From Paraescarpia echinospica (Eukaryota > Annelida > Polychaeta > Sabellida > Siboglinidae), in NCBI GenBank assembly GCA_020002185.1, contig CM034533.1, forward strand, positions 71,728,579 through 71,792,578: a stretch of 64,000 nucleotides of DNA. The letters are read 5' to 3'. The stretch's first letter is position 1. Each line of letters opens with the position of its first letter. Both the position numbers and the translations under genes were made by a program. The notes under the pieces were generated by a model. The model did no database searches. It saw only the letters and a list, made by a program, of their open reading frames with translations, and was not told the origin of the DNA. Below are positions 12,524 through 22,500 of this stretch, piece by piece.

Positions 12524-13153
12524 GGAAAGAGAGACGTTCCTGTGTCACGGTTGTGCGAAGTGTATTCTATATTCATTACAATGACAGGAAAGAAAGACGT
12601 TCCTGTATCACGGTTGTGCGAAGTGGATTATATATCCATTACAATGCCAGGTAAGAGAGACGTTTCTGTGTCACGGTTGTGCGAAGTGTATTCTATATTC
12701 GTTACAATGCCAGGTAAGAGAGATGTTCCTGTGTCATGGTTGTGCGAAGCGTATTCTACATTCGTCTCAATGCCAGGAAAGAGATACGTTTCTGTGTCAC
12801 GGTTGTGCGAAGTGTATTCTATATTCGTTACAATGCCACGCAAGAGAGACGTTCCTGTGTCATGGTTGTGCGAAGCGTATTCTACATTCGTCTCAATGCC
12901 AGGAAAGACAGACGTTTCTGTGTCACGGTTGTGCGAAGTGTATTCTACATTCAATACAATACCAGGTAAGATAGACGTTCCTGTATCACGGTTGTGCGAA
13001 GTGTATTCTACATTCAATACAATACCAGGTAAGAGAGACGTTCCTGTGTCACGGTTGTGCGAAGTGTATTCTACATTCATTACAATGCCAGGTAAGAGAG
13101 ACGTTCCTGTGTCACGGTTGTGCGAAACGTATTCTTGGTGTGTTTCAATTTGT
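12524..13153. repeat. 63-bp minisatellite, ten copies
   Basis: Ten tandem units of exactly 63 bp span the interval. In the + frame each unit encodes a 21-residue block such as GKRDVPVSRLCEVYSIFVTM. An eroded extra copy lies just upstream at about 12480-12523. Because 63 is a multiple of three, a frame open in one unit stays open throughout. Long frames therefore exist in three + frames and on the minus strand (12628-13080). I regard them as by-products of the repeat and not as genes: there is no splice, start or domain context. Confidence 0.9.
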
Positions 13154-13156
13154 TAA

Positions 13157-13731
13157 CGAACGCTCCTAATGCAGTTGGTGGTCGTCAACACTAAGTAGAC
13201 ACGGTGTGCTATTTCGATATTAGGAGATTGCCAGGGAAAGCACCGTTAACTCGCCTATCAAGTATCAACATTACACATGCAACTGTTCTCTGCGTGTGCT
13301 ACCGCGTTCCAGACCATCTTTGGAAATTCAACACGAAATCATGAATCAAGATCGTCATAGAACAAGTCATTATGTGTAAGAAATGTATAAAATGTTGGTT
13401 ACTTTCGAGTACGTATATCAACCCGATAGTTTGTCAGTTTCGCGCTAGAACGTAGAGGCACAACAGGCGTTTTATATTACACTTGCATTTATTCGACTTC
13501 GAAGCCATGGGACCATTATCCAATCAACGTTTTGTTGAGGCCCCCATCTGCCCTGCCTTAAATCTGGCTTTGAGCCCTCCGAGGTTCACCAAAAACCTTC
13601 AACTGTACTCCCTTGATGCTATACACCTCCCCACGATGTTCACTGAGAACACTACACTGCATCCGTAATAGTTCTGGTCGAGAGAAACTCTTTTGCCTCA
13701 CCGAGGTTACGTATAATAATGTTCAGCACGA
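13157..13731. other. Spacer before the RRM-type ORF1
   Basis: No recognisable gene. The 61-codon frame at 13483-13668 has no motif. The DNA becomes markedly more GC-rich from about 13740, at the start of the LINE ORF1. Confidence 0.4.
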
Positions 13732-14436
13732 TTGCTGAAAAACGACGCGGAGATAATGACAGCTATTGTCACGTCCGTTACAGATGCCATAATTACCAGC
13801 TTGATGGACAATGAGTCATTCACAGCGAAACTTGTGGACTCTGTGCTGCACGCCAAGGCAATGGATGATATTAAGCAGCAGCTGTACGAGGCGGTCATCA
13901 TGGATAGCGAGAAGTCGGCGAAGGCGACCGCAGCACTGCACACGCGAGTCAGCGAGCTCGAAAAGCAGAGCTACCGATTGCGGGACGAGACAGATAGTCT
14001 CGAACAGTATAGCCGGCGAAACTGTCTCGTTTTCCACGGTATACCTGAAAACGAGAAGGATACGACTGAAGCCGTGGCAAAGATCTGCCAGGGCAAGTTG
14101 GGTCTACCGACCGACCGCAACTGCATCGACAGGAGCCACCGACTCGGCAGGCTGACCGGCGAGACGAACGCCAAACCGAGGGCTGTCATCGTGAAGCTGA
14201 CGTCGTATGCTCCGAGGAACGACATCTTCAGGGCGAAACGGAAACTAAAGGACACAAAGATTGTCATCATTGAAAACTTTACAAAACGACGCAGTGAACT
14301 CCTGTCCAAAGCACGAACAGCGCCAAATGTGACAGCCACATGGACCGCAGACGGTCGAATCGTCTGCCTGCTGGCAAGTGGCAGAAAGGTAACCGTCACC
14401 ACAGAGGAACAGCTGAGGGGTTTGTACGAGTGTTAG
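13732..14436 (+). CDS. LINE ORF1 protein with coiled coil and L1-type RRM domain
   Basis: An uninterrupted frame of 234 codons. Residues about 40-100 form an acidic/basic heptad-like helix (coiled coil) ending in LEQYSRRNCLVFHGIPE, the start of the Transposase_22/L1 ORF1p RRM fold. IDRSHRLGR and PRAVIVKLTSYAPRN follow, and then a C-terminal domain (ENFTKRRSELLSKAR). In LINEs this protein binds the element RNA. The frame opens with a TTG; the first ATG is at 13756, so the true start is uncertain and the 5' end may be missing. The ORF is GC-rich compared with its AT-rich neighbours and has no stop, so it may be young or may come from a different element than the decayed polymerase downstream. 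The next ATG is only 4 bases after its stop codon (14441). Confidence 0.8.
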   Translation: MLKNDAEIMTAIVTSVTDAIITSLMDNESFTAKLVDSVLHAKAMDDIKQQLYEAVIMDSEKSAKATAALHTRVSELEKQSYRLRDETDSLEQYSRRNCLVFHGIPENEKDTTEAVAKICQGKLGLPTDRNCIDRSHRLGRLTGETNAKPRAVIVKLTSYAPRNDIFRAKRKLKDTKIVIIENFTKRRSELLSKARTAPNVTATWTADGRIVCLLASGRKVTVTTEEQLRGLYEC

Positions 14437-14440
14437 TTAG

Positions 14441-15040
14441 ATGGACAATGAAGCGGTACAACCCATCATTACGACCTTTTCCCACGTGGATAACGCCACT
14501 GCCGTCAGTGTGAACACTGTTGTTTCTAAAGACTCTTTATGTCTTGTAATTTTTACTATATTTCTTCAGCTGTTTATTATGAATGTTATTATACCTTCTT
14601 ATTGTTACACTAGGATGTATACACTAGTGTGCAAGCTATTAACACACGGGATCTGTGCAAGTGTAATCTTTACTGTGTTTTTTCAGTTGTCTATTATGAA
14701 TGTTATACCTTTTTTTTATTCTAAGAGGTACGTACTTGTATACATGGTACTTACACATTGGATCTGTGCAAATGTAATTTGTTTAAATTTAAATGAACCA
14801 GCTATATTCATGAAATACTATATCTATGATGTATGCTATACAAGCAATCTAAAGTTTGAATGTTTGTTTAAAAATATACCTGATTTAATGTATAACCAAC
14901 TGCTACATTTAAGGAGTTACCACAAAGTCAGAGGCCGTACATTTCGACACATTAACACTGATCAAGTAATTGATGGACAATTATTGAAATCTCTAATTGA
15001 TCAAATCATCACTCTTTGTTCTCTGAAAAATGTCGGTTAA
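14441..15040 (+). other. Open frame of 199 codons between ORF1 and ORF2, with an internal duplication
   Basis: The frame begins 4 bases after the ORF1 stop and stays open for 600 bases. It contains two similar halves: a block with IFTIFLQLFIMN near 14560 and one with IFTVFFQLSIMN near 14670, so the DNA holds a direct repeat of roughly 112 bp at 14545-14785. The translated halves are hydrophobic because the DNA is T-rich. I recognise no domain. It may be the degenerate start of ORF2 or spacer DNA. Confidence 0.35.
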
Positions 15041-15059
15041 CACTGAAGATTTTTAAGAC

Positions 15060-17275
15060 ATAAAGGCGGCATCGAAGAAAATGACCTAACAAAAATTATA
15101 AACATAGATCTAAGTGAAAATTCCATTAATATTAACAGTAAATACCATACCGTTGAGGACTTAAAGACATTTCTAAAAAGGCACACAAATAAGTTAACAA
15201 TCTTAAGTCTAAACATTCTCTGAGCTAAAAAATCGATGAACTGAATATTTTAATTGATACTCTTGCTGAATCAAATGTACAAATAAATACAGGAAGCAAG
15301 AATTAGAAAACATACAGACACACAACATCTTAATGTAAACAGTTATACCATCACAACCCAGGCATCCTCAGACAAATGTTGTAAGAAAGAAGGGCTAGTC
15401 ACATATATATCTAATAATATTACAATATCAAACTACAAAGCATATGATACATATTCAACCTGGGAAGCATTTTGCATAGACAATGTTAATAATTCAGATA
15501 AAAACATAATAATTTGTAACATCTACAGACCCACAAAAAACAACAACAACCATGCCTCGATTTAATTATTTATGCAGTAATTCAATTCGTAGACATAAAC
15601 AAGAGTGCCAGAAAAATTTAATATTAACAGGCGACTTCAAAATAGATCTTTTGAAACTTAACTCGAATGAAAAATTCCAAGAATTCTATGATTCTCTGTC
15701 CAAAATAGACCTCCTGCCTGTTATAACTCTTCCCACGAGAATGTCAAGCAGAAATGCAACACTGATTGACCAAATATACTGTAAATCACCAAACCCTCTT
15801 ACCATAGCAGATAGTGGCATATTGGCTGCAAAAATCTCTAATCACATGGCAATATTTGCTGCGCTTAATTTCAATATCATTAAAACATATACAGTAACTA
15901 ATAAAATTAGCACGAGATCATTCACTAGGAGAAACAGTCACGGTTTTACCAACGAAATAGGAAATATAAACTGGCATCAAGTCTTTGATCATAATCTAAC
16001 AACAAATCCACTCATATCGTATGATAAAAAATTCTCCACCAGGCTAGAGGAGGTAATGAACAATCATTACCCATTGAAAGAAGTTAAGTTTAATAAATAC
16101 AAACACAAGAAGTCAAAATGGACGACTTATGATCTCCTACCTAAAATAAAAAGCGAGATAAACTGTACATGGAAGTACACATGACAAATCCTAACTCGAG
16201 CATAAACAAACTAAAATCAACAGAGTTGAACAATATAACAAAGGAAGTAAGGAAACTAAAACGTCAAGAAAACGCTACTTACTACAACCTATAATTTAGT
16301 AAATATATGAACGACATAAAAAAAACATGGGAAAACATAGCTGATGTTGTCCAAAAATCAAAAATACAGAAACAACTACCGACATATTTCAATGTAAATT
16401 AAACCAAGATAACAGATAAAAATGAAATAGCAACACAATTCAACAACTTCTTCATAAATATTGGACCTCAACTTGCAAATAAATTAAGCATTAATGGAAA
16501 ACCTCCAAAAATCAAAAATACAGAAACAACTACCGACATATTTCAATGTAAATTAAACCAAGATAACAGATAAAAATGAAATAGCAACACAATTCAACAA
16601 CTTCTTCATAAATATTGGACCTCAACTTGCAAATAAATTAAGCATTAATGGAAAACCTGGATTCAAATCGTACCTAGGTAAAAAGAACAGAAGATTCTAA
16701 CTTCCAATTTACACTGGTTGATGAAAATGATACAAAAAATATAATAAATAATCTAAAGCCGAAAACAAGTACGAGAAATTATAACATTTCTTCAATCTTA
16801 CTTAAAGCTGCCGTTAATGTCATTGCCAAACCCCTTATCAGTATAATTAATCAATCATTACGCAGTGGAAAATTTCCTCAAAAACTAAAAATTGCTAAAG
16901 TAATCCCCATCCACACACAAAATTATAACCATAATTTCAACAACTACAGGCTAATATCTCTTTTGCCATACATATCCAGTCTTTGAAAAAATAGTTTATT
17001 CTCAATTATTCCACTATCTCACTCTTAATAAGCTCCTCCACCCTAATCAGTATGGTTTCAAAACTGAACACTACTGAATTAGCAATAACTGAATTAGTTG
17101 ACAGAATATACTTAAATCTTGACAAAAAAGGCTTGCCAATGGCACTATTTCTGGATCTGTCAAAGGCTTTCGACACAATAGATCATAGAATCCTTCTCAA
17201 CAAACCCGAACATTATGGCATCAAAAATACTGAACTAGAATGGTTTAAAAACTATTTACAGGCTGGATCACCGGA
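15060..17275 (+). pseudogene. CR1/Jockey-group LINE ORF2 (endonuclease and RT), decayed and truncated
   Basis: Endonuclease pieces begin with KLTILSLNI near 15195, followed by GLVTYISNNITISNYKAYD at about 15395 and IIICNIYRP near 15510. The frame at 15552-16184 then gives LILTGDFKIDLL and TRMSSRNATLIDQIYC. The final endonuclease motif reads SNH, not SDH, so a catalytic Asp is lost. RT pieces follow: NNLKPKTSTRNYNISSILLK near 16750, a degraded NNYRLISLLPYIS near 16945, and MALFLDLSKAFDTIDHRILL in the frame 17052-17297. The polymerase stops at 17275, before the FADD box, where the inverted duplicate of the ATPSCKMT intron begins. Confidence 0.8.
16351..16658. repeat. Perfect 154-bp tandem duplication inside the LINE
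   Basis: 16351-16504 and 16505-16658 are identical as far as I can read them base by base, starting CCAAAAATCAAAAATACAG and ending AATGGAAAACCT. The surrounding LINE is old and full of stops, so this duplication is far younger than the element, or it is an assembly artefact. Confidence 0.9.
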
Positions 17276-17936
17276 TGGATCACCGACTGCACTTTAAATA
17301 TACAGATTAGATTTGCACTAACTCTTACACACATCTCTTCTGTTTATGAAATGCTAGTACTTATTAAAAAAACATCTATTTAATAAGGAAAACTGTTAAA
17401 ATATTACATATTTCACCAAGAAATTGTGTACGTGGGTATATCACTAAGAGAGCAGTTTCTCAAACTCTATACAGATCACCTACCTAAAATCCATTAGTTT
17501 ACCGGTGCACACTAGGGGCCGGCTTCATGAAACCTACCACGTGTTTGCTTAAACTCCTGTTTGCTTATTTAAAAAGACGTGCAATTTATTAAATGTAAGC
17601 AAGTCACAATCATCTTAACATTAAGAATGTTTTTGCAGTTTCATGAAACTGGCCACTGCCCATAATTATGATATTTAAAGCATTTTCATTTCTTTTACAA
17701 AACACTAAAAAAACAATATCACTATCGTGCTTGGGTGACCGAATTATTCATTGCGAATATTACACAGAAAATCATTGGTACGATCCGCAATGGCGCGCGC
17801 GACTGCTTGCGTATTTCTATTCAAACAGATAAGGTATATTGTCAATGTCGCCATTTATCGCCCAGTGCACGATCCAAGACCTTGTCTTTGTACTTACTAT
17901 TCTGCCATCGCCACTGCCCAGGTCGATGAGTCTCCC
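17276..17936 (-). repeat. Inverted duplicate of the ATPSCKMT exon 1 end and intron 1, without the Kolobok insertion
   Basis: Read on the minus strand, this segment starts with the last 39 coding bases of ATPSCKMT exon 1 (from GGGAGACTCATCGACCTGGG) and its splice donor. It continues through the first 290 bases of intron 1 to ACATTCTTAATGTTAAG, then through sequence matching 25619-25985. In the genuine intron these two halves are separated by 5.8 kb of transposon; here they join at a single TTAA (17621-17624). Compared with the genuine intron it also lacks about 25 bp near 25705. It has been inserted into the LINE ORF2. Confidence 0.9.
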
Positions 17937-18776
17937 AGTATATTTCCAAGATATGTTTTCTACTAATGAAAATATATCTAGACCAGCAAGACAAAGAAAG
18001 GCACTTCAACACTTTACCAATACAATAAATAATTTCCCACAAAACTATAACTGTGATAACCAAATAAAACAAACCAATACTATATACTGCCGCCTTTGTG
18101 TCAGACATATTATACCACGTCTGCTTCAAGAAAACTTTCTTCCACAAATTGCCATGGAAAAAATTACCACCCATTCATATCAAGGCTACGTAAGTTATTG
18201 CTAAACATATATCATAAGTAAATATGACACGGAATGTTACTTCAATAACTGCTACATCTGCAAACAGAATATACCAGCTGAAGGATAGAAATTATTATTT
18301 TTCCTGTCCGAATTTTAATTGTACTTTACTATTATTTAGGATTTTTTCTATACTTTATCTACTTCTGTGTAATTATTGCATCATACCAATGATAATTTGA
18401 TTTACATTCTAATCACACTCATACACATGTTAGAAAATTAAAATAAGGCATTTACATTGTTGACACTATTATGTAGTATTAGTTTTGTTAGATCTATTAG
18501 CACTGTTAGATGTGCACTGTTATATATGTTGTTTGTAAATGGTAGCATTAACTATGACTACTACAGGTAGCATTAACTATGACTACTAGTACTACTAGAC
18601 CACAAGCACTATGTATACATAGATACATAGGGAGGTATGTACGATAGCGATCTATCAGGTCTTAGTGCAGACCTCCCTGGATCATCCAAACTGCAAGATA
18701 TGTACAAACTGTTTCTTTTACTATGTATGTATGATGATCTAAAAAAATAAACTTCACTTCACTTCACTTCACTTGC
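17937..18776 (+). mobile_element. Probable 3' part of the interrupted LINE, ending in an (ACTTC)n tail
   Basis: After the inverted duplicate an open stretch (about 17940-18204) reads STNENISRPARQRKALQHF and YCRLCVRHIIPRLLQENF; I cannot place it in a known domain. AT-rich, stop-rich DNA follows. It ends with AATAAA directly followed by five ACTTC-type repeats at 18751-18774, the kind of short tandem tail found at CR1/Jockey-group LINE 3' ends. I infer that this tail closes the element that started with the polymerase at 15060. Confidence 0.45.
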
Positions 18777-18949
18777 TAGTGATTTAGCACGCCACTGTTT
18801 TTTGACTTCGGCCTATTTCCGTAGGACGATTCCGGAAATTTTAATAATAATATTACTGTAATAAGTTTAATAATTAAATTTGATAAGCAGTGGCGTATTT
18901 ATGGTGGCCAACGGGGATATTTACGCCAATATCGTGATTTTGTTCTTTA

Positions 18950-19000
18950 TGCTCTGAGGACTGGAGACTGCGCTATATAAGAACTTACCTTTACTTACCT
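18950..19000 (+). mobile_element. SINE 3' fragment
   Basis: The stretch CTGAGGACTGGAGACTGCGC followed by TATATAAGAACTTACCTTTA matches the last 50 bases of the tRNA-derived SINE found in full at 44286-44620. It lies about 290 bp upstream of the ATPSCKMT start codon. Confidence 0.7.
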
Positions 19001-19286
19001 TTTTATGTCATTTTGCGTCACTACAGTTTTACTAAGCTCTAATGGGTGACTAAGGACCTGGTCTCGTTTTCCCCACTACCGAAATCCCAGATACACCACG
19101 GCTTATGACGATGTGAAATGTTGCCAACATGCCCATGGGCATGGTAGTTCGGGTAAATATTGTTTTAGCGCTGGGCTTATAGAAGGTACTTTACGGCATA
19201 GTCATCCCAGTACCTAAGCAAGCTTGCCACGGGCACTGCCAATATGCACCACTGAGACATTGCTTTTAGCCTAAAAACAAAGTGTA

Positions 19287-19547
19287 ATGGATATACTGCA
19301 ATCGGACGATGGAGAGAAGCCGAAAGAGAAGCCGACGTTGACCAGAACTGGCAAAATACTGCTCGGTGTTAGCGCCGCATCGTTTGTGACAGTGTTCGCT
19401 GTGACGACACCGTTCATACTGCCGGCTCTCAGAAAGTTTTGTCTTCCGTATGTGCCGGCGACCACGCAACAAGTCGAGAATGTCGTTCGGATGCTACGTA
19501 CAAGTTCAGGGAGACTCATCGACCTGGGCAGTGGCGATGGCAGAATA
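19287..19547 (+). CDS. ATPSCKMT: ATPSCKMT exon 1
   Basis: 87 codons from ATGGATATACTG to GGCAGAATA, directly followed by the donor GTAAGT. It holds the membrane segment and motif I of the methyltransferase. The start has G at +4, and the next ATG (codon 69) lies beyond the membrane segment. The last 39 bases are also present, inverted, at 17898-17936. Confidence 0.9.
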
Positions 19548-22500
19548 GTAAGTACAAAGACAAGTCAAGGTCTTGGATCGTGCACTGGGCGATAAATGGC
19601 GACACTGGCAATATACCGTATCTGTTTGAATAGAAATACGCAAGCAGTCGCGCGCGCCATTGCGGGTCGTACCAATGATTTTCTGTGTAATATAGTGGTT
19701 CGCAATGAATAATTCGGTCACCCAAGCACGATAGTGATATTGTTTTTTTGTTTGTTTTGTCAAAGTAATGAAAATGCTTTAAATATCATAATTATGGGCA
19801 GTGGCCAGTTTCGTGAAACTGCAAAAACATTCTTAAAGGAAATAACAACAAGGCATTAGCTAAAATCCGTTTTCCATGTGTACACAAAGATTAACATTGT
19901 ATGTAACATTTGACAACATTAAAAAAATACAGAAAAATACGTTTGTAGACAAAATTCTATTTTAAACCTGTCTGTGTAGAGATTCCCGCAGAAAGTTGAA
20001 ATTTAATGAGCTAGGCGATCACGTGGTATCGTGACGTCAATGCCGACTCGCGGCTTTGTTGACATCTATGCATCGCCATTGTTGTTCTCTCCATTCTCTT
20101 GTAACATCATGGCTAGTGGGAGTTTCGCAGAGTTTCAAGTGAAATCATACGATTTTGAGCCACTAGCGGGAACGGTTACAGCGGATGATTCGTCTAATTC
20201 CGCTCTTTCCGAGCGTTTCAGCGACGGTAGCGAAGAAGATGATACGGAGTCGGACAGTCACAATCATGACAATGTAATGTTCGCTCATGCAACACCGACT
20301 GGTAAGCTTCAACTTCATTATAATGACACATATGGTGTGAAAACTGTCGACAACAACAATTATATCGTTTTAGTACGACGTTATATTATAAAATGCGGTG
20401 TCAAAGCTGTACAGAGAGTTAGCTAGAGGTTGTAGCTAAGTAGGTCATCGGACGAAGTAATTGTAAACAGACTTGTCAAAGACAAACTTCACAAAGTTAC
20501 GAACCGTCGAACGTCGTAAGCATGGTTGTCTGGTTTATGCGGATCGAGTTTAGGACGTTATAGCTACTTACGATATCACCCCTCTGGACAAAACCCACAC
20601 TTTTTTAGTTGGACAGTTGTTCGCGAGATGACCATAATATCATGACATATATAATGACAGCTCTAGATTATCATTATGTCATTTATGTGGAACAATAATT
20701 TTATTACTCTGAGTCTGACACATAACAATATAGCTACTATATAATCAAAATAAACTAAAATAAACATTAAAACAACATGCAGAACAATTGAATAATTATG
20801 GTAATGGGTTATAGCCTGAAGGGTTATGTCCTAGACCTAGAGGTTTAGTGTAACCTTAGGGGTCTTATATGTGAGATGCTACCAGTGGGTATATATGTGC
20901 CCTACGATTATGTCCATAAAAATCATAAGGACATAGCATTTTTAATCACATTTTTTGTGTGACATATTTATTACAAATCCATCAAGCAAGTTTCAGAACA
21001 CAGTTTTACTGGGTTGAATCATTACAAATTCATCAAGCAAGTTTCATAACACAGTGTTACTGGGATGAATCATTCCAAATGTTGGTAACTGTGTATACCT
21101 GGTAACACAATGTGAATCACCACACTGTGCACAGACAATGGTTATAAGCCAAACAACACCCATGGGAATACTTCCCCTGCAGGCAGATGAGAATATGGCT
21201 TCAGCAAATACCCATTGATAAACAAGTTATCTAGTCCATTTTGTTGATCACTTTACCTATGACATGCTAATAAATAGCATAGCTTCACATCTACAGACCA
21301 ATTATTATCTTTACAGGGCAACTTCCCATTGAGCCGAGAAACTGCTGCACTACGACATTGGTTTGGCCAGTGCAGTTTCGGCAACGTGCGAAAAGATGAC
21401 GAAGTGAAGACTCTGCAACCAAGAAGTACCTCTCCCTGGAAGGGCAGCAATCTTTCCTCAAGGGAGTCTTGTTTGTAACACCCTCCTCTGTGTCAGTGTA
21501 CTGGTCGACATGGTCATCGCTGTCACTGTTGCTGCTGTCACGACTAGTCGACTCATTGTCAGAGCAAACATACTCTGGATCTGCAGCAGATGTCACTTCC
21601 TCCCCGTTTTAGTCACTCGAGTCACTAATCGGACCAGTCAACAAACTGCACTGCACACTCGTTGACCTCACTGCTGATGTCACCTGCACAGCAACCTGCT
21701 CTGATGCACAGACTGCTTGCACTCTTCTCGTGCGAGTTGATGGCCTGATGTCAACCTGAAAGCATTTGCTGCTCCTTTTTGGAGTGGAAGCTGTGACTGA
21801 CTCAGGTGTGGAATCCTCTGTATCACAGGAATCCGTACGAGAGCTCTCATATTCAATTGCTGTATCTTCAGATGACCCATTCTTGGTCGACGGTGGACTA
21901 TCTCGAGCTGCTGCCAGAATGTCAGCAAATAACTGAAATAACAAATGACCCTTATAGAATTTGCAAAAAAATAAATTGTTGTAGGTTTCTGACAAAAGCA
22001 AACAAAATCCTGTCTTTTACCATCTTGTCAGAAAGGAGTACATCCATTTGTCTAGTCATTTGCCCAGCTTCCAAGTGTGAACAGACTGCCTAGCTGTGAA
22101 AAATACAAATTAATAAATTAATTTCAAGTTGCAAGGTATGTATTGTTTATTCTATGATAAAAACATCATAAATAATTGATATCACGCTTACAGAATCTAC
22201 ACAGAGACATAGTTACTTTTGTTATGTTACACTTTTATACAAACAATTACCTGGAAAATGTGACAATATATTACTTGTGAACATTTTATTTTTGGTTATA
22301 ACTAATCATCTATTAAATATACAATAGATAGGTTTGCAACTTGCATTGCATTTATTGTTATTGTTTCACAACAAATGACCATTTTCACACTTGGTAGCTG
22401 GGCAACAACCCACATCCAAATGTGAACATATTTATTATTTGATAAATTTACTTGATTTTTTTAATAACATTAAGTTAAAAATCAAATAAATTCATTAATG

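Noticed and set aside
17839..18204. Open frame of 121 codons as a gene
   Set aside because: Its first third is inverted ATPSCKMT exon/intron sequence and the rest is LINE-flanking DNA; no domain is seen.
19506..19763. Minus-strand frames opposite ATPSCKMT exon 1
   Set aside because: They are shadows of the exon and early intron and are mirrored only because of the inverted duplicate.
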